The translations under genes and the position numbers were made by a program. 5,474 nucleotides of DNA, taken from assembly GCA_003168295.1 (NCBI GenBank), contig PMST01000618.1, forward strand, positions 1 to 5,474, given 5' to 3'. Below are positions 1 to 5,310 of this stretch, in pieces. A model generated the notes under the pieces. The model was given only the letters and a program-made list of their open reading frames with translations. It searched no databases and was not told the DNA's origin. Source of the stretch: Actinomycetota bacterium (GTDB lineage: Bacteria; Actinomycetota; Actinomycetes; Streptosporangiales; Streptosporangiaceae). The number at the start of each line of letters is the position of its first letter. Position 1 is the first letter of the stretch.

Positions 1-181
1 CCCCGAAGGCCGGTTAATCGAGGCGCAGTTCACGGCGCTGCGCTACTTTGCGCTGGACGGGACCGACCACGCCAGTCACAAGGAGCAGGCCAGCATGATC
101 CGCCGGTACATCATCTGGCGCAACAACCACGCCTACGACGAACGACTCCGCCGCATCGTCGACAAGGCGAACGTAGCTTGA
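1..181 (+). CDS. IS630-family transposase, C-terminal end (partial at left edge)
   Basis: This is the last 59 codons of a DDE transposase of the IS630/Tc1 superfamily; the first complete codon is at position 2 and the TGA is at 179-181. The visible residues include IEAQFTALRYFALDGTDH followed by MIRRYIIWRNNHAYDERLRR, the usual tail of actinobacterial IS630 transposases. The glutamate of the IEAQF stretch (residue 7 of the fragment) should be the third acidic residue of the DDE catalytic triad. The usual lead-in to it in this family resembles WLNRIE or LNPIE, while here it reads GRLIE, so a couple of residues may be missing or changed. The rest of the protein lies outside the window, so its integrity cannot be judged. 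The gene ends about 9 bases from the inferred end of the element, as is normal for IS630 elements. Family assignment is from remembered family sequence, not a search. Confidence 0.85.
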   Translation, partial: PEGRLIEAQFTALRYFALDGTDHASHKEQASMIRRYIIWRNNHAYDERLRRIVDKANVA

Positions 182-191
182 TGCGGCACTA
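1..191 (+). mobile_element. Right end of an IS630-family insertion element
   Basis: The element's transposase stops at 181, and recognisable IS982 transposase coding sequence begins on the opposite strand at about 190. The join falls on CTAG (189-192). IS630-family elements are known to insert at TA dinucleotides and IS630 itself favours CTAG, so the element edge is placed at the TA at 190-191. The last element bases would be ATGCGGCAC (181-189). The left end, its inverted repeat and the duplicated TA lie outside the window, so the boundary is an inference. Confidence 0.65.
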
Positions 192-321
192 GCTCGGCGT
201 CGCTCAGCTGCGGGAATATTCCGACCTTCGGCCGCCACGGAGCGAACTGCGGCGAAGCTTTCAACAGGTCATCGGCCTTGACGTACAGTGCGGTAGCGAG
301 GGTGTCCAAGTCGGTCGTCAC
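190..321 (-). pseudogene. IS982-family transposase, N-terminal 44 codons, cut by the IS630 insertion
   Basis: Read leftwards from a GTG at 321-319, this segment encodes a protein beginning VTTDLDTLATALYVKADD and continuing through SPQFAPWRPKVGIFPQLSDAEL. This closely resembles the start of Streptomyces IS982-family transposases. GTG is chosen because family similarity begins exactly there; an AAGG about 7 bases upstream is a modest ribosome binding site. Upstream in-frame residues to 360 are non-homologous leader. Similarity stops abruptly after the DAEL residues at position 190, where the sequence becomes the edge of the IS630 element. The DDE catalytic residues of IS982 lie further along the protein and are absent from the window, so this part cannot make an active enzyme. 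Whether the remaining part survives left of the IS630 copy cannot be seen. The IS982 element's own terminal repeat should lie between about 345 and 385, but I cannot define it. Confidence 0.75.
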
Positions 322-387
322 ACACTGACCTTGGCCGCCCTCGCCTTGTTCACGCAGCACCCCTTGGAATCAATCATCTAGAGCCAG

Positions 388-410
388 CGCATGGCCGCAT
401 GGCCGCATGG
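388..410. repeat. Short tandem repeat, 8-base period
   Basis: The unit ATGGCCGC occurs twice in a row (391-398, 399-406), followed by a partial third copy (ATGG, 407-410) and preceded by matching CGC. It lies in the 159-base gap between the IS982 remnant and the CLC gene, close to where the IS982 element should end. It looks like slippage expansion; no function is evident. Confidence 0.6.
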
Positions 411-486
411 CAGGTCATCACCGACGAGCACGACTGCGTACCGAGCCCCCGGGGGACGGCGCGAGTTCCTGGCGGGTGGCCACGAC

Positions 487-504
487 CGCGACCAAGTCGT
501 CGCG
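487..504 (-). terminator. Weak hairpin just after the CLC stop codon
   Basis: CGCGAC (487-492) and GTCGCG (499-504) are perfect inverted copies around a 6-base loop, starting 16 bases beyond the CLC stop codon on the minus strand. There is no T-run, and the stem is short. It is in the right place for a 3' end structure but hairpins of this size are common by chance in GC-rich DNA. Confidence 0.25.
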
Positions 505-519
505 ACCTGCGCCGGACGG

Positions 520-1968
520 TCAGACATCGACCGGCGCGGGGGCGCTGAGCCGGGCCGAGTAGATGGAGTATCCGTCGATCCACCGGGTCACCGCGGTGGC
601 GATCACGGTCGCGACCACCATCGGGACCATCAGGGCGAAACCGTTGTGCGTGAGTTCGAGGACCAGTGCCAGTGCGGCCAGCGGAGCCTGCATGCCAGCG
701 CCGATCATCGCCGCGGCGCCGATCATCGCGTAGGCCCCTACGGGCGAGCCTGGCCACAGGTGCCCCCAGGCGAGCCCGAGGAATCCGCCGAGTACGGCAC
801 CCGTGCTCAGCACCGGGGTGAACAGGCCGCCAGACGCGCCGCTGCTCAGGCACAGCGCCGTGACGAAAGGCTTGAGCACGCTCAGGGCAGCGAGCAGGCC
901 GAGGCTGCCGAGCCCGAGGAACGCGTCGTGGGCCATGCCCTTGCCGTTGCCGTAGAGCTGCGGGTACTTCAGGGCGATGACCGCCAGGATCGCGAACGCC
1001 GCCAGCGGGGCGCCGACCGCCCACGCACCCCGGGCGCGGTGGTGCGACACCCAGCCGATCAGCCGTATGTAGCCCGCGGCGAAGACGCCGATAACCGGCC
1101 CGGCCAGGACGGCCCAGACGAGCAGGCGAGGAGCGAAGGCGTACGACGGGATGTCGGCATAGGTCGCCTGCTGCGGCAGGTAGATCCATGCGACGAACGT
1201 GGCGATACCCGAGCAGGCGAGCGCCGGGAGGATGACAGGCAGGTTCATCGAGCCGATGAGGATCTCGGCGGTGAACAGCGCTCCGCCGAGCGGCACGTTG
1301 TAGACCGCCGCCAGCCCGGCACCGCCGCCGCAGGCGACCAGCAGGCGCCGCTGAGCGGGGGTAAGCCCCGCCCATCCGGCCGCGACGCTGCCGGAGACCG
1401 CCCCCATCAGCTTGGGCGCCGACTCACGTCCGAGTGATGCGCCCAGGCCGATGACGACCTCGGAGATGACGGACGTGCCGAAGCTCCGCAGCACGGACAG
1501 CCGCCCGTCACCGGTCCACAGCACCTCGTCGACCTCGGACTTCTGGCCGGGCGTGAAACGGCGCAGCACATACCAGGCGACGCCGCCGATCACGCCGCCG
1601 ATCAGCAGCGGCAGGACCCGGTGCCAGCCACCGGCTCTGGCCACCGCCGCGGTGAAGCCGCTGCCGTTATCGTCCACGCCGAAGGCGAGGTGCTCGACGC
1701 TGAACAAGATGAACATCATCAGGTCGCCCAGCAGCCCGGTCGCGACACCCGTGATGACGACCATGACCCAGAACCGCAGGGTCAGCCGGGCGTCGCCGTC
1801 GCCGGTCACGTTCGGCTGAAGCATGGCGCCCGCGCCGGACGGCAAGCGGCGCTTGATCAGCGGCGCCGGCATGCGCTCGCGGGCACCGCTCACGACCGGA
1901 CTGCGCCGGGCCAGCCAAGCCTTAAGATCACGGTTCGCTCGCCGCGCTCGCTCGCCGCGCGCGTTCAC
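520..1968 (-). CDS. CLC-family chloride channel/transporter (EriC/ClcA-like), divergent selectivity motifs
   Basis: A 482-residue integral membrane protein that should move chloride or a related anion across the cytoplasmic membrane, close in length to E. coli ClcA (473 aa), without C-terminal CBS domains. Hydrophobic helices run from about residue 65 to 461. CLC landmarks are GASLGRESAP (176-185; E182 matches the gating glutamate of GREGP), AAVYNVPLGGALFTAE (220-235), SSGASGGLFTP (375-385; F383 matches the GxFxP motif) and GYSIYSARL (466-474; Y470 matches ClcA Tyr445). The GSGIP motif is replaced by GQKSE (141-145), and the residue matching the proton glutamate E203 is I236, with E235 just before it, so anion choice and proton coupling may differ from ClcA. 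The start used is GTG 1968, overlapping the upstream Mrp remnant's TGA by 4 bases, but no good ribosome site precedes it. The first ~60 residues are not CLC-like, so M33 (1872) or M49 (1824) may be the real start. The frame is intact throughout. Confidence 0.9.
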   Translation of the reverse strand: MNARGERARRANRDLKAWLARRSPVVSGARERMPAPLIKRRLPSGAGAMLQPNVTGDGDARLTLRFWVMVVITGVATGLLGDLMMFILFSVEHLAFGVDDNGSGFTAAVARAGGWHRVLPLLIGGVIGGVAWYVLRRFTPGQKSEVDEVLWTGDGRLSVLRSFGTSVISEVVIGLGASLGRESAPKLMGAVSGSVAAGWAGLTPAQRRLLVACGGGAGLAAVYNVPLGGALFTAEILIGSMNLPVILPALACSGIATFVAWIYLPQQATYADIPSYAFAPRLLVWAVLAGPVIGVFAAGYIRLIGWVSHHRARGAWAVGAPLAAFAILAVIALKYPQLYGNGKGMAHDAFLGLGSLGLLAALSVLKPFVTALCLSSGASGGLFTPVLSTGAVLGGFLGLAWGHLWPGSPVGAYAMIGAAAMIGAGMQAPLAALALVLELTHNGFALMVPMVVATVIATAVTRWIDGYSIYSARLSAPAPVDV

Positions 1969-2186
1969 GAGGCGAGCCCGGCAGCGGCCGAGACGATGCC
2001 AGCACCGATCCGGTCGGTCAGCGGGCTACGGGAGTGGTGAGGTCGCTCCGCGGTCACCTGACCGCGGAGCCCGGCGCGGACGACGCGGATCATCTCCAGC
2101 TCGTCGAGAGACCGGTGCAGCTCTGGATCCAGGACCTGGCCGACGGCAGCCCTGACGGCGTCGGCGAGCGGTTGCCTTGCCTTCAA
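1965..2186 (-). pseudogene. Mrp/ApbC-type N-terminal MIP18 (DUF59) domain fragment
   Basis: A 73-codon reading frame opens with TTG at 2186, preceded by a strong GGGGAGG site, so the 5' end looks genuine. Residues 8-45, including VGQVLDPELHRSLDELEMIR, match the N-terminal MIP18/DUF59 domain of Mrp/ApbC iron-sulfur carrier ATPases. PLTDRIGAGIVSAAAGL (55-71) matches the following helix. Between them the expected strand plus conserved Cys-Pro is replaced by ERPHHSRS. Reading 2044-2030 in a shifted frame gives DLTTP, which fits the family, so this stretch appears to carry two compensating indels; the conserved cysteine is lost (serine). The frame stops at TGA just after the helix, so the entire P-loop ATPase domain (some 250+ residues) is missing. 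The stop overlaps the CLC GTG by 4 bases. A stand-alone small MIP18-domain protein is possible but the lost Cys-Pro makes a relic more likely. It could still act as a leader ORF translationally coupled to the CLC gene. Confidence 0.65.
2045..2070. repeat. Perfect palindrome, 12-bp arms
   Basis: GCTCCGCGGTCA (2045-2056) and TGACCGCGGAGC (2059-2070) are exact inverted copies separated by two bases. It lies inside the Mrp-like remnant and ends exactly where that gene's reading frame becomes scrambled (2016-2045). It could form a strong hairpin or bind a dimeric protein, but its place within former coding sequence suggests it arose by mutation. Confidence 0.7.
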
Positions 2187-2190
2187 GAGA

Positions 2191-2197
2191 CCTCCCC
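2191..2197 (-). promoter_or_regulatory. Strong Shine-Dalgarno site for the Mrp-like fragment
   Basis: On the minus strand GGGGAGG sits four bases before the TTG at 2186 and is close to a full match to the anti-SD of 16S rRNA. It decides the TTG as the start, since no in-frame ATG is available upstream. It may now drive translation of the CLC gene through the 4-base overlap. I could not pick out a convincing -10/-35 promoter further upstream. Confidence 0.6.
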
Positions 2198-2576
2198 GGC
2201 CATCGTCGTGAGCACCTCGGAACTGTCACGTGCGCGGTGCGACCACCATCGGCCGGTTACCGTGCCACCGTAGGCCGTGGCGTGTAGGCCAGCCCAGCAC
2301 GCAGCGAGATCCTGAGCCAGAAGAGGTCGCCGCCCCGTCCTGTTCCATCATGGCCTTCAGCGCGTACGGGCGCTCGCCGCGCCGGCAGCCGACGCCGAGT
2401 TCCGCCGCGCCTACCGCGAGCTCGCGCCGCATCAGCATCAGCCCGGAACCCGCCGGTGTGACCACCGCGCATCCAGGCCCTCGTCAGTCTCACCGTCGCG
2501 GCAAGCGGCTCGGGCGCCTCACGGAGCGCACGTGGCAACGCCGCCCGCTCCGGGACGGCAGGTATCGGGTCGAAGT
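2198..2576. other. About 380 bases with no recognisable gene
   Basis: Open frames exist on both strands (for example minus 2226-2465 and 2257-2712, plus 2230-2580), but none has a good ribosome site, conserved motif or protein family resemblance that I can name; they are arginine/proline/serine-rich in the way GC-rich shadow frames are. The segment should contain the promoter of the Mrp-like/CLC unit near its left end. Given the relics on both sides it may hold further decayed gene pieces that I do not recognise. Confidence 0.5.
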
Positions 2577-2692
2577 ATGAACATCTTCGGAACACCGTCT
2601 TCATCCCTAGCTCCACCAGCGGCATCGGTTTCGCCCTCGAACTCGTACGTCGGCGGCGCGGCGAGCTGCTCGAGGACGTCCGGGACACCCAC
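2577..2692 (+). pseudogene. Short-chain dehydrogenase (SDR), N-terminal remnant
   Basis: From ATG 2577 the frame reads MNIFG, and after a one-base shift at about 2590 it continues NTVFIPSSTSGIGFALEL, then VRRRRGELLEDVRDTH to about 2692. This corresponds to the SDR Rossmann start MxIxGNTVFIPGxTSGIGxALAL, with the TGxxxGIG cofactor motif present but its first glycine changed to serine. The arginine-rich segment corresponds to the GGRR that follows the second strand. About ten residues that normally separate helix A from this segment are missing, so there is an internal deletion as well as the frameshift. Nothing SDR-like (no catalytic Ser-Tyr-Lys region) follows; the sequence runs into the recombinase relic. 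Without the shift the plus-strand frame from this ATG is low-complexity. It is a dead fragment; the substrate of the parent enzyme cannot be told. Confidence 0.65.
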
Positions 2693-2716
2693 ACGGCACC
2701 GTGCGGCGCCACCGAA

Positions 2717-4066
2717 TCAAGACCGGCGAGCCGTGAGCGCGCCGACGCGCTCGCTTTTGACCTGGCGGGGCCATTCGGCGACGGTCTGGGGGTCGGCTCC
2801 GGCGTCGAGGACGGCCTGGTAGCGGGCGAGCCGGGTGTCGCAGTCGGCGATGAGGGCCTGGGTGTCTTCGGCGGGCGGGACAGGTGCGGCCGTGCGCGGG
2901 CCTGGGTCCTGGGCTGTTTGCATCTCGCGGATGGTCTGCTCGAGGCGGTGCGGGGCGAAGATGACCAGGAGCCATCTGTCGATGACGGGCAGCAGGTCGG
3001 CTTCGCGGAGGTAGACGTTGCCGGGGGTAGCGGCAGCGGTAGTAGGGAGCCTGGTTGCTGTACTGGCCTTGCATCCGGCGTCCGCAGTACCCGCAGTACA
3101 GCCGCCCTCGCAGCCGTAGGGGTGAGTGATCCGCTGGTGCGTTTCGCGGCTGGTACGCCGGGCGCGCCCGGCGTCAGCCATGATGGCCCGCACGGCCTCG
3201 AAGTCGGCGGCGGAGATCAGCGGCTCGTGGACGATGGCATCGGACCAGACCCAGCGGCCGGCCTCGTTCCAGCGCATCCGGGTCTCGTAGGCCAAGGCGA
3301 CGTCGTTGACGTCCAGGAGTATCTCGTCTTTGCGCTGCTTGTTCCAGACCTCCGGCCGGTGTAGCGGGGGTTGCACACGATGACGCGGACGGCGGACTTG
3401 GACCAGCCTTCCCCGATGCGGTGCCGGTTGCGGGCCCGGTCGTGCTGGGAGGGGGAGGGGACCTGGTCGCGGGTGAGTCCTTCGGCGATGGCGAACTGGC
3501 CGCGCCCGGCGAGGTACTCGGCGAAGATCCGCCGGACTACCCAGTCGGTGTCCGGGTCTGTTTCCAGCTTGTGCAGGCGCTTGCCGTCGGCAGCTTCGGC
3601 CGGGTTGGGGTGCGGTCCGGCGTCGGCGATCCGGCAACCGTAAGGCGGCCTGCCGCCGAGGAACCGGCCCTCCAGCGCGGCCTGCGCCGACATGACCGCG
3701 CGAACACGCAGCTTGACCCGGTTCCGCTCGCCCTTGGACAGGCCGCCGAACACCGGCATGATCGGGTCGTGGGCCTCGGAGTCCGGGTCGACCGGCCCGC
3801 CGACCTCCGGCACCCACAACTCGACGCCGTGATGGGTGAACACGGGCATCACCAGGCTGCACTGGTTGCCGCAGAACGTCCGCTGCGGCTCCCCGATCAC
3901 CACGGCGTCGAAGCCCCGGCCGGGGCCAGCCAGATCCGCGAGCAGTCGGGCGGCGCTTCCACGGCAGCGACCGGGACTGGCCGGCATCGAAGTAGACCGC
4001 GACGATGATCCCGCCGGCCGGCTGGATCAGGGCGCGGCTGCGGGACTCTCCCAGACCGAGCTGCAT
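2717..4066 (-). pseudogene. Large serine recombinase (site-specific integrase type), multiply frameshifted
   Basis: An uninterrupted frame spans the region, but the homologous protein is only recovered by switching frames. Block A (to ~3947): SRALIQPAGG, YFDAGQSRSLPWKRRP. Block B (3948-3354, second frame): RLLADLAGPGRGFDAVVIGE, GGLSKGERNRVKLRVR, GRFLGGRPPYG, IFAEYLAGRGQFAIAEGL, WSKSAVRVIVCNPRYTGR; this covers the resolvase domain end and the start of the recombinase domain. Block C (3349-~3117, first frame): VWNKQRKDEILLDVNDVAL to HQRITHPY. Block D (~3110-3025, another frame): GRLYCGYCGRRMQGQYSNQ, YYRCRYP, the zinc ribbon. Block E (to 2717): NVYLREADLLPVIDRWLL and a coiled-coil-like tail ending ERVGALTARRS. 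The lesions are a loss near 3948, one base near 3352, one base near 3116, a larger deletion near 3022, and truncation at 2717. The N-terminal strand with the catalytic serine (family form resembles YGRVSTED) is absent upstream of 4066. The gene cannot make an active recombinase; it probably marks a decayed integrated element. Confidence 0.85.
2735..2758 (+). terminator. Possible intrinsic terminator
   Basis: GAGCGCG (2735-2741) and CGCGCTC (2746-2752) form a 7-bp GC stem around the tetraloop CCGA, followed two bases later by TTTT (2755-2758) on the plus strand. It lies downstream of the plus-strand SDR relic. However it also lies inside the coding frame of the minus-strand recombinase relic (KSERVGAL), so it may be chance. 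Confidence 0.25.
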
Positions 4067-4518
4067 GCAATTGACCTGCGCTTACGCCTTTCGAGGCGGG
4101 GTTGCGGGCCGACGCCGTCCGCTAGATGTCCGTGCGCTCCCGGTTCCGGGGCGACGCGGCTCACGGACGGCGTCGGTGGAGCGGCATGCTGACCGTCCTG
4201 CCCGGCTTCTAGGCTGCTGGCCTGCCATTTAGGATGCCTGCTTGTAGTTGCCAGCTCCATCGCTGGGCCGGGGAGAGCGTTTGGGCTGCCACGGCATTGG
4301 TGATGCGCTTGCTGGCGGCACAGGGCCTAACTGCTGGCGCAATGGAGCGGATCTTGAGCAGGACCGAGACGGCGTGCCTGGCGTGGTGCGTGATCTCGGT
4401 CTCTGGCACCATGTACTGGCGGCCTTCGCTACGTCTCCTGTGACTGGCTGGCGAGCCGTAGCTCACCTGCCATCGTGGTCGTATCCACCGTTCGCAACAA
4501 CTGCGGATGTACTGCCGT
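4067..4518. other. About 450 bases with no recognisable gene
   Basis: Short open frames occur on both strands (plus 4234-4443, minus 4209-4466, minus 4027-4260) but none shows a family motif, and I do not see the missing catalytic N-terminus of the recombinase in any minus-strand frame. The frame leading into 4066 is closed by a TAA a few codons upstream. The only structured feature noticed is the inverted repeat at 4109-4176. The rightmost part is downstream of the MDMPI-like gene. Confidence 0.5.
4109..4176. repeat. 13-bp perfect inverted repeat, 42-base spacer
   Basis: CCGACGCCGTCCG (4109-4121) is repeated in exact inverse at 4164-4176. The spacer holds a smaller stem, CCCGG-TT-CCGGG (4139-4150). 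It sits just beyond the broken 5' end of the recombinase relic, where homology to the family stops. It might be the paired ends of a small insertion scar, a former attachment or binding site, or an RNA hairpin. Confidence 0.6.
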
Positions 4519-5310
4519 TCAACGGCGCAGCTGATTCCACCGCTGCGCGACCTCGGCCCGGCCGAAGATCTCCAGGCTCGCCGGGGACTCTCGGTTGGTC
4601 AGCCAGAGCAGGAGGCTGGAGCGGGTCCCCCGGATCGCGGTGTCGGCCTTGGCATGCCGGGGAATCGCTTCCGCCCCGGCCCTGGCGTCCAGGTCGATCC
4701 ACCATTCGCTGCCGCCGTCGGTGGCGTGCAGGTGCAGGGTGCCGCCGAGTCCCCCGGCCGTGTCCTGCGCGAGCAGGCCGGGCAAGAACTCCGTCAGGAA
4801 CTCCTCGACCCCTGCCGCAGCGATGGTTCCCTCGAGAGGCTGCGGCGGCAGGGCACCGGCGATGGCGGCGGCATGCTGGGCGTCCCAGCGGTGGATCGCC
4901 GTCTCGACGGCCAGCCGACGTCGCCACCAGCCCGCGCTCAGCTCGCCGCGGCTGGAGAAGGTCCAGGTCCTGGCGCCGGGATCGGTGTCGGTGAGAATGC
5001 CGATGGTCCGCCTCAGGTTGGCCGAATACCAGGCTGGCAAGTCTGCGAGGCTCGCGGGCGGCGGATCGAGACTGCGACGGCTCACCCGCTCCCGGGAGGC
5101 GACAATGGCCGCCATCCAGGCAAGGATGCCCCCCATGTGGCGGACGAGGTCGGCGGCGTCCCAGCCGGGACAGTGCGGGACCGGCCGCGACCAGCCCGAT
5201 GCCGCAGCCGCGAGCAGGCTGCTGCCGTCGGCGGCGGTCGTGCCAAGGAGATTATTGGAGCGCATGGCACCGAGTCTGGCATTGTCGCCCATGGCGGACC
5301 CGCCGGTCAT
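4519..5310 (-). CDS. Maleylpyruvate isomerase/DinB-type, probably mycothiol- and metal-dependent, enzyme
   Basis: A 263-residue cytosolic protein of the MDMPI superfamily. The N-terminal four-helix (DinB-like) domain contains RPVPHCPGWDAADLVRHMGG (42-61) and LAVETAIHRWDAQHA (133-147). By comparison with C. glutamicum maleylpyruvate isomerase (metal ligands His52, Glu144, His148), H58, E136 and H140 are the likely divalent-metal site; the E-x3-H spacing is conserved. The C-terminal MDMPI_C-type domain is marked by GTLHLHATDGGSEWWIDL (190-207) and the tail LEIFGRAEVAQRW. Family members use mycothiol as cofactor or transfer target, and mycothiol is specific to actinobacteria. The exact reaction cannot be told from sequence, and no aromatic catabolism genes are adjacent. 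ATG 5310 is used because it overlaps the TGA of the upstream zinc-finger gene (ATGA), implying translational coupling; M7 (5292) and M16 (5265) are alternatives, and none has a strong ribosome site. The frame is complete and family-length. Confidence 0.87.
   Translation of the reverse strand: MTGGSAMGDNARLGAMRSNNLLGTTAADGSSLLAAAASGWSRPVPHCPGWDAADLVRHMGGILAWMAAIVASRERVSRRSLDPPPASLADLPAWYSANLRRTIGILTDTDPGARTWTFSSRGELSAGWWRRRLAVETAIHRWDAQHAAAIAGALPPQPLEGTIAAAGVEEFLTEFLPGLLAQDTAGGLGGTLHLHATDGGSEWWIDLDARAGAEAIPRHAKADTAIRGTRSSLLLWLTNRESPASLEIFGRAEVAQRWNQLRR

Noticed and set aside
446..455. CCCCCGGGGG palindrome before the CLC 3' end
   Set aside because: There is no loop and no conserved context; expected by chance in DNA of this composition.
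374..1437. Long open frames on both strands overlapping the CLC gene (minus 374-1375, plus 391-1437)
   Set aside because: Both lie in other frames of the CLC gene, are rich in Arg/Gly/Pro/Ala, and show no family motif; they are shadows of GC-rich coding sequence.
2226..2712. Minus-strand frames 2226-2465 and 2257-2712 as possible regulator genes next to the SDR relic
   Set aside because: No helix-turn-helix or other motif could be recognised, there is no good ribosome site, and the composition resembles shadow frames.
4209..4466. Minus-strand 85-codon frame, looked at as a possible transposase tail or missing recombinase N-terminus
   Set aside because: No DDE, HTH or resolvase catalytic motif was visible, so no identity can be supported.
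4512..4530. Small hairpin at the MDMPI-like stop codon (GCCGT around TCA with ACGGC)
   Set aside because: The stem has only five pairs, the loop includes the stop codon, and no T-run follows; too weak to call a terminator.
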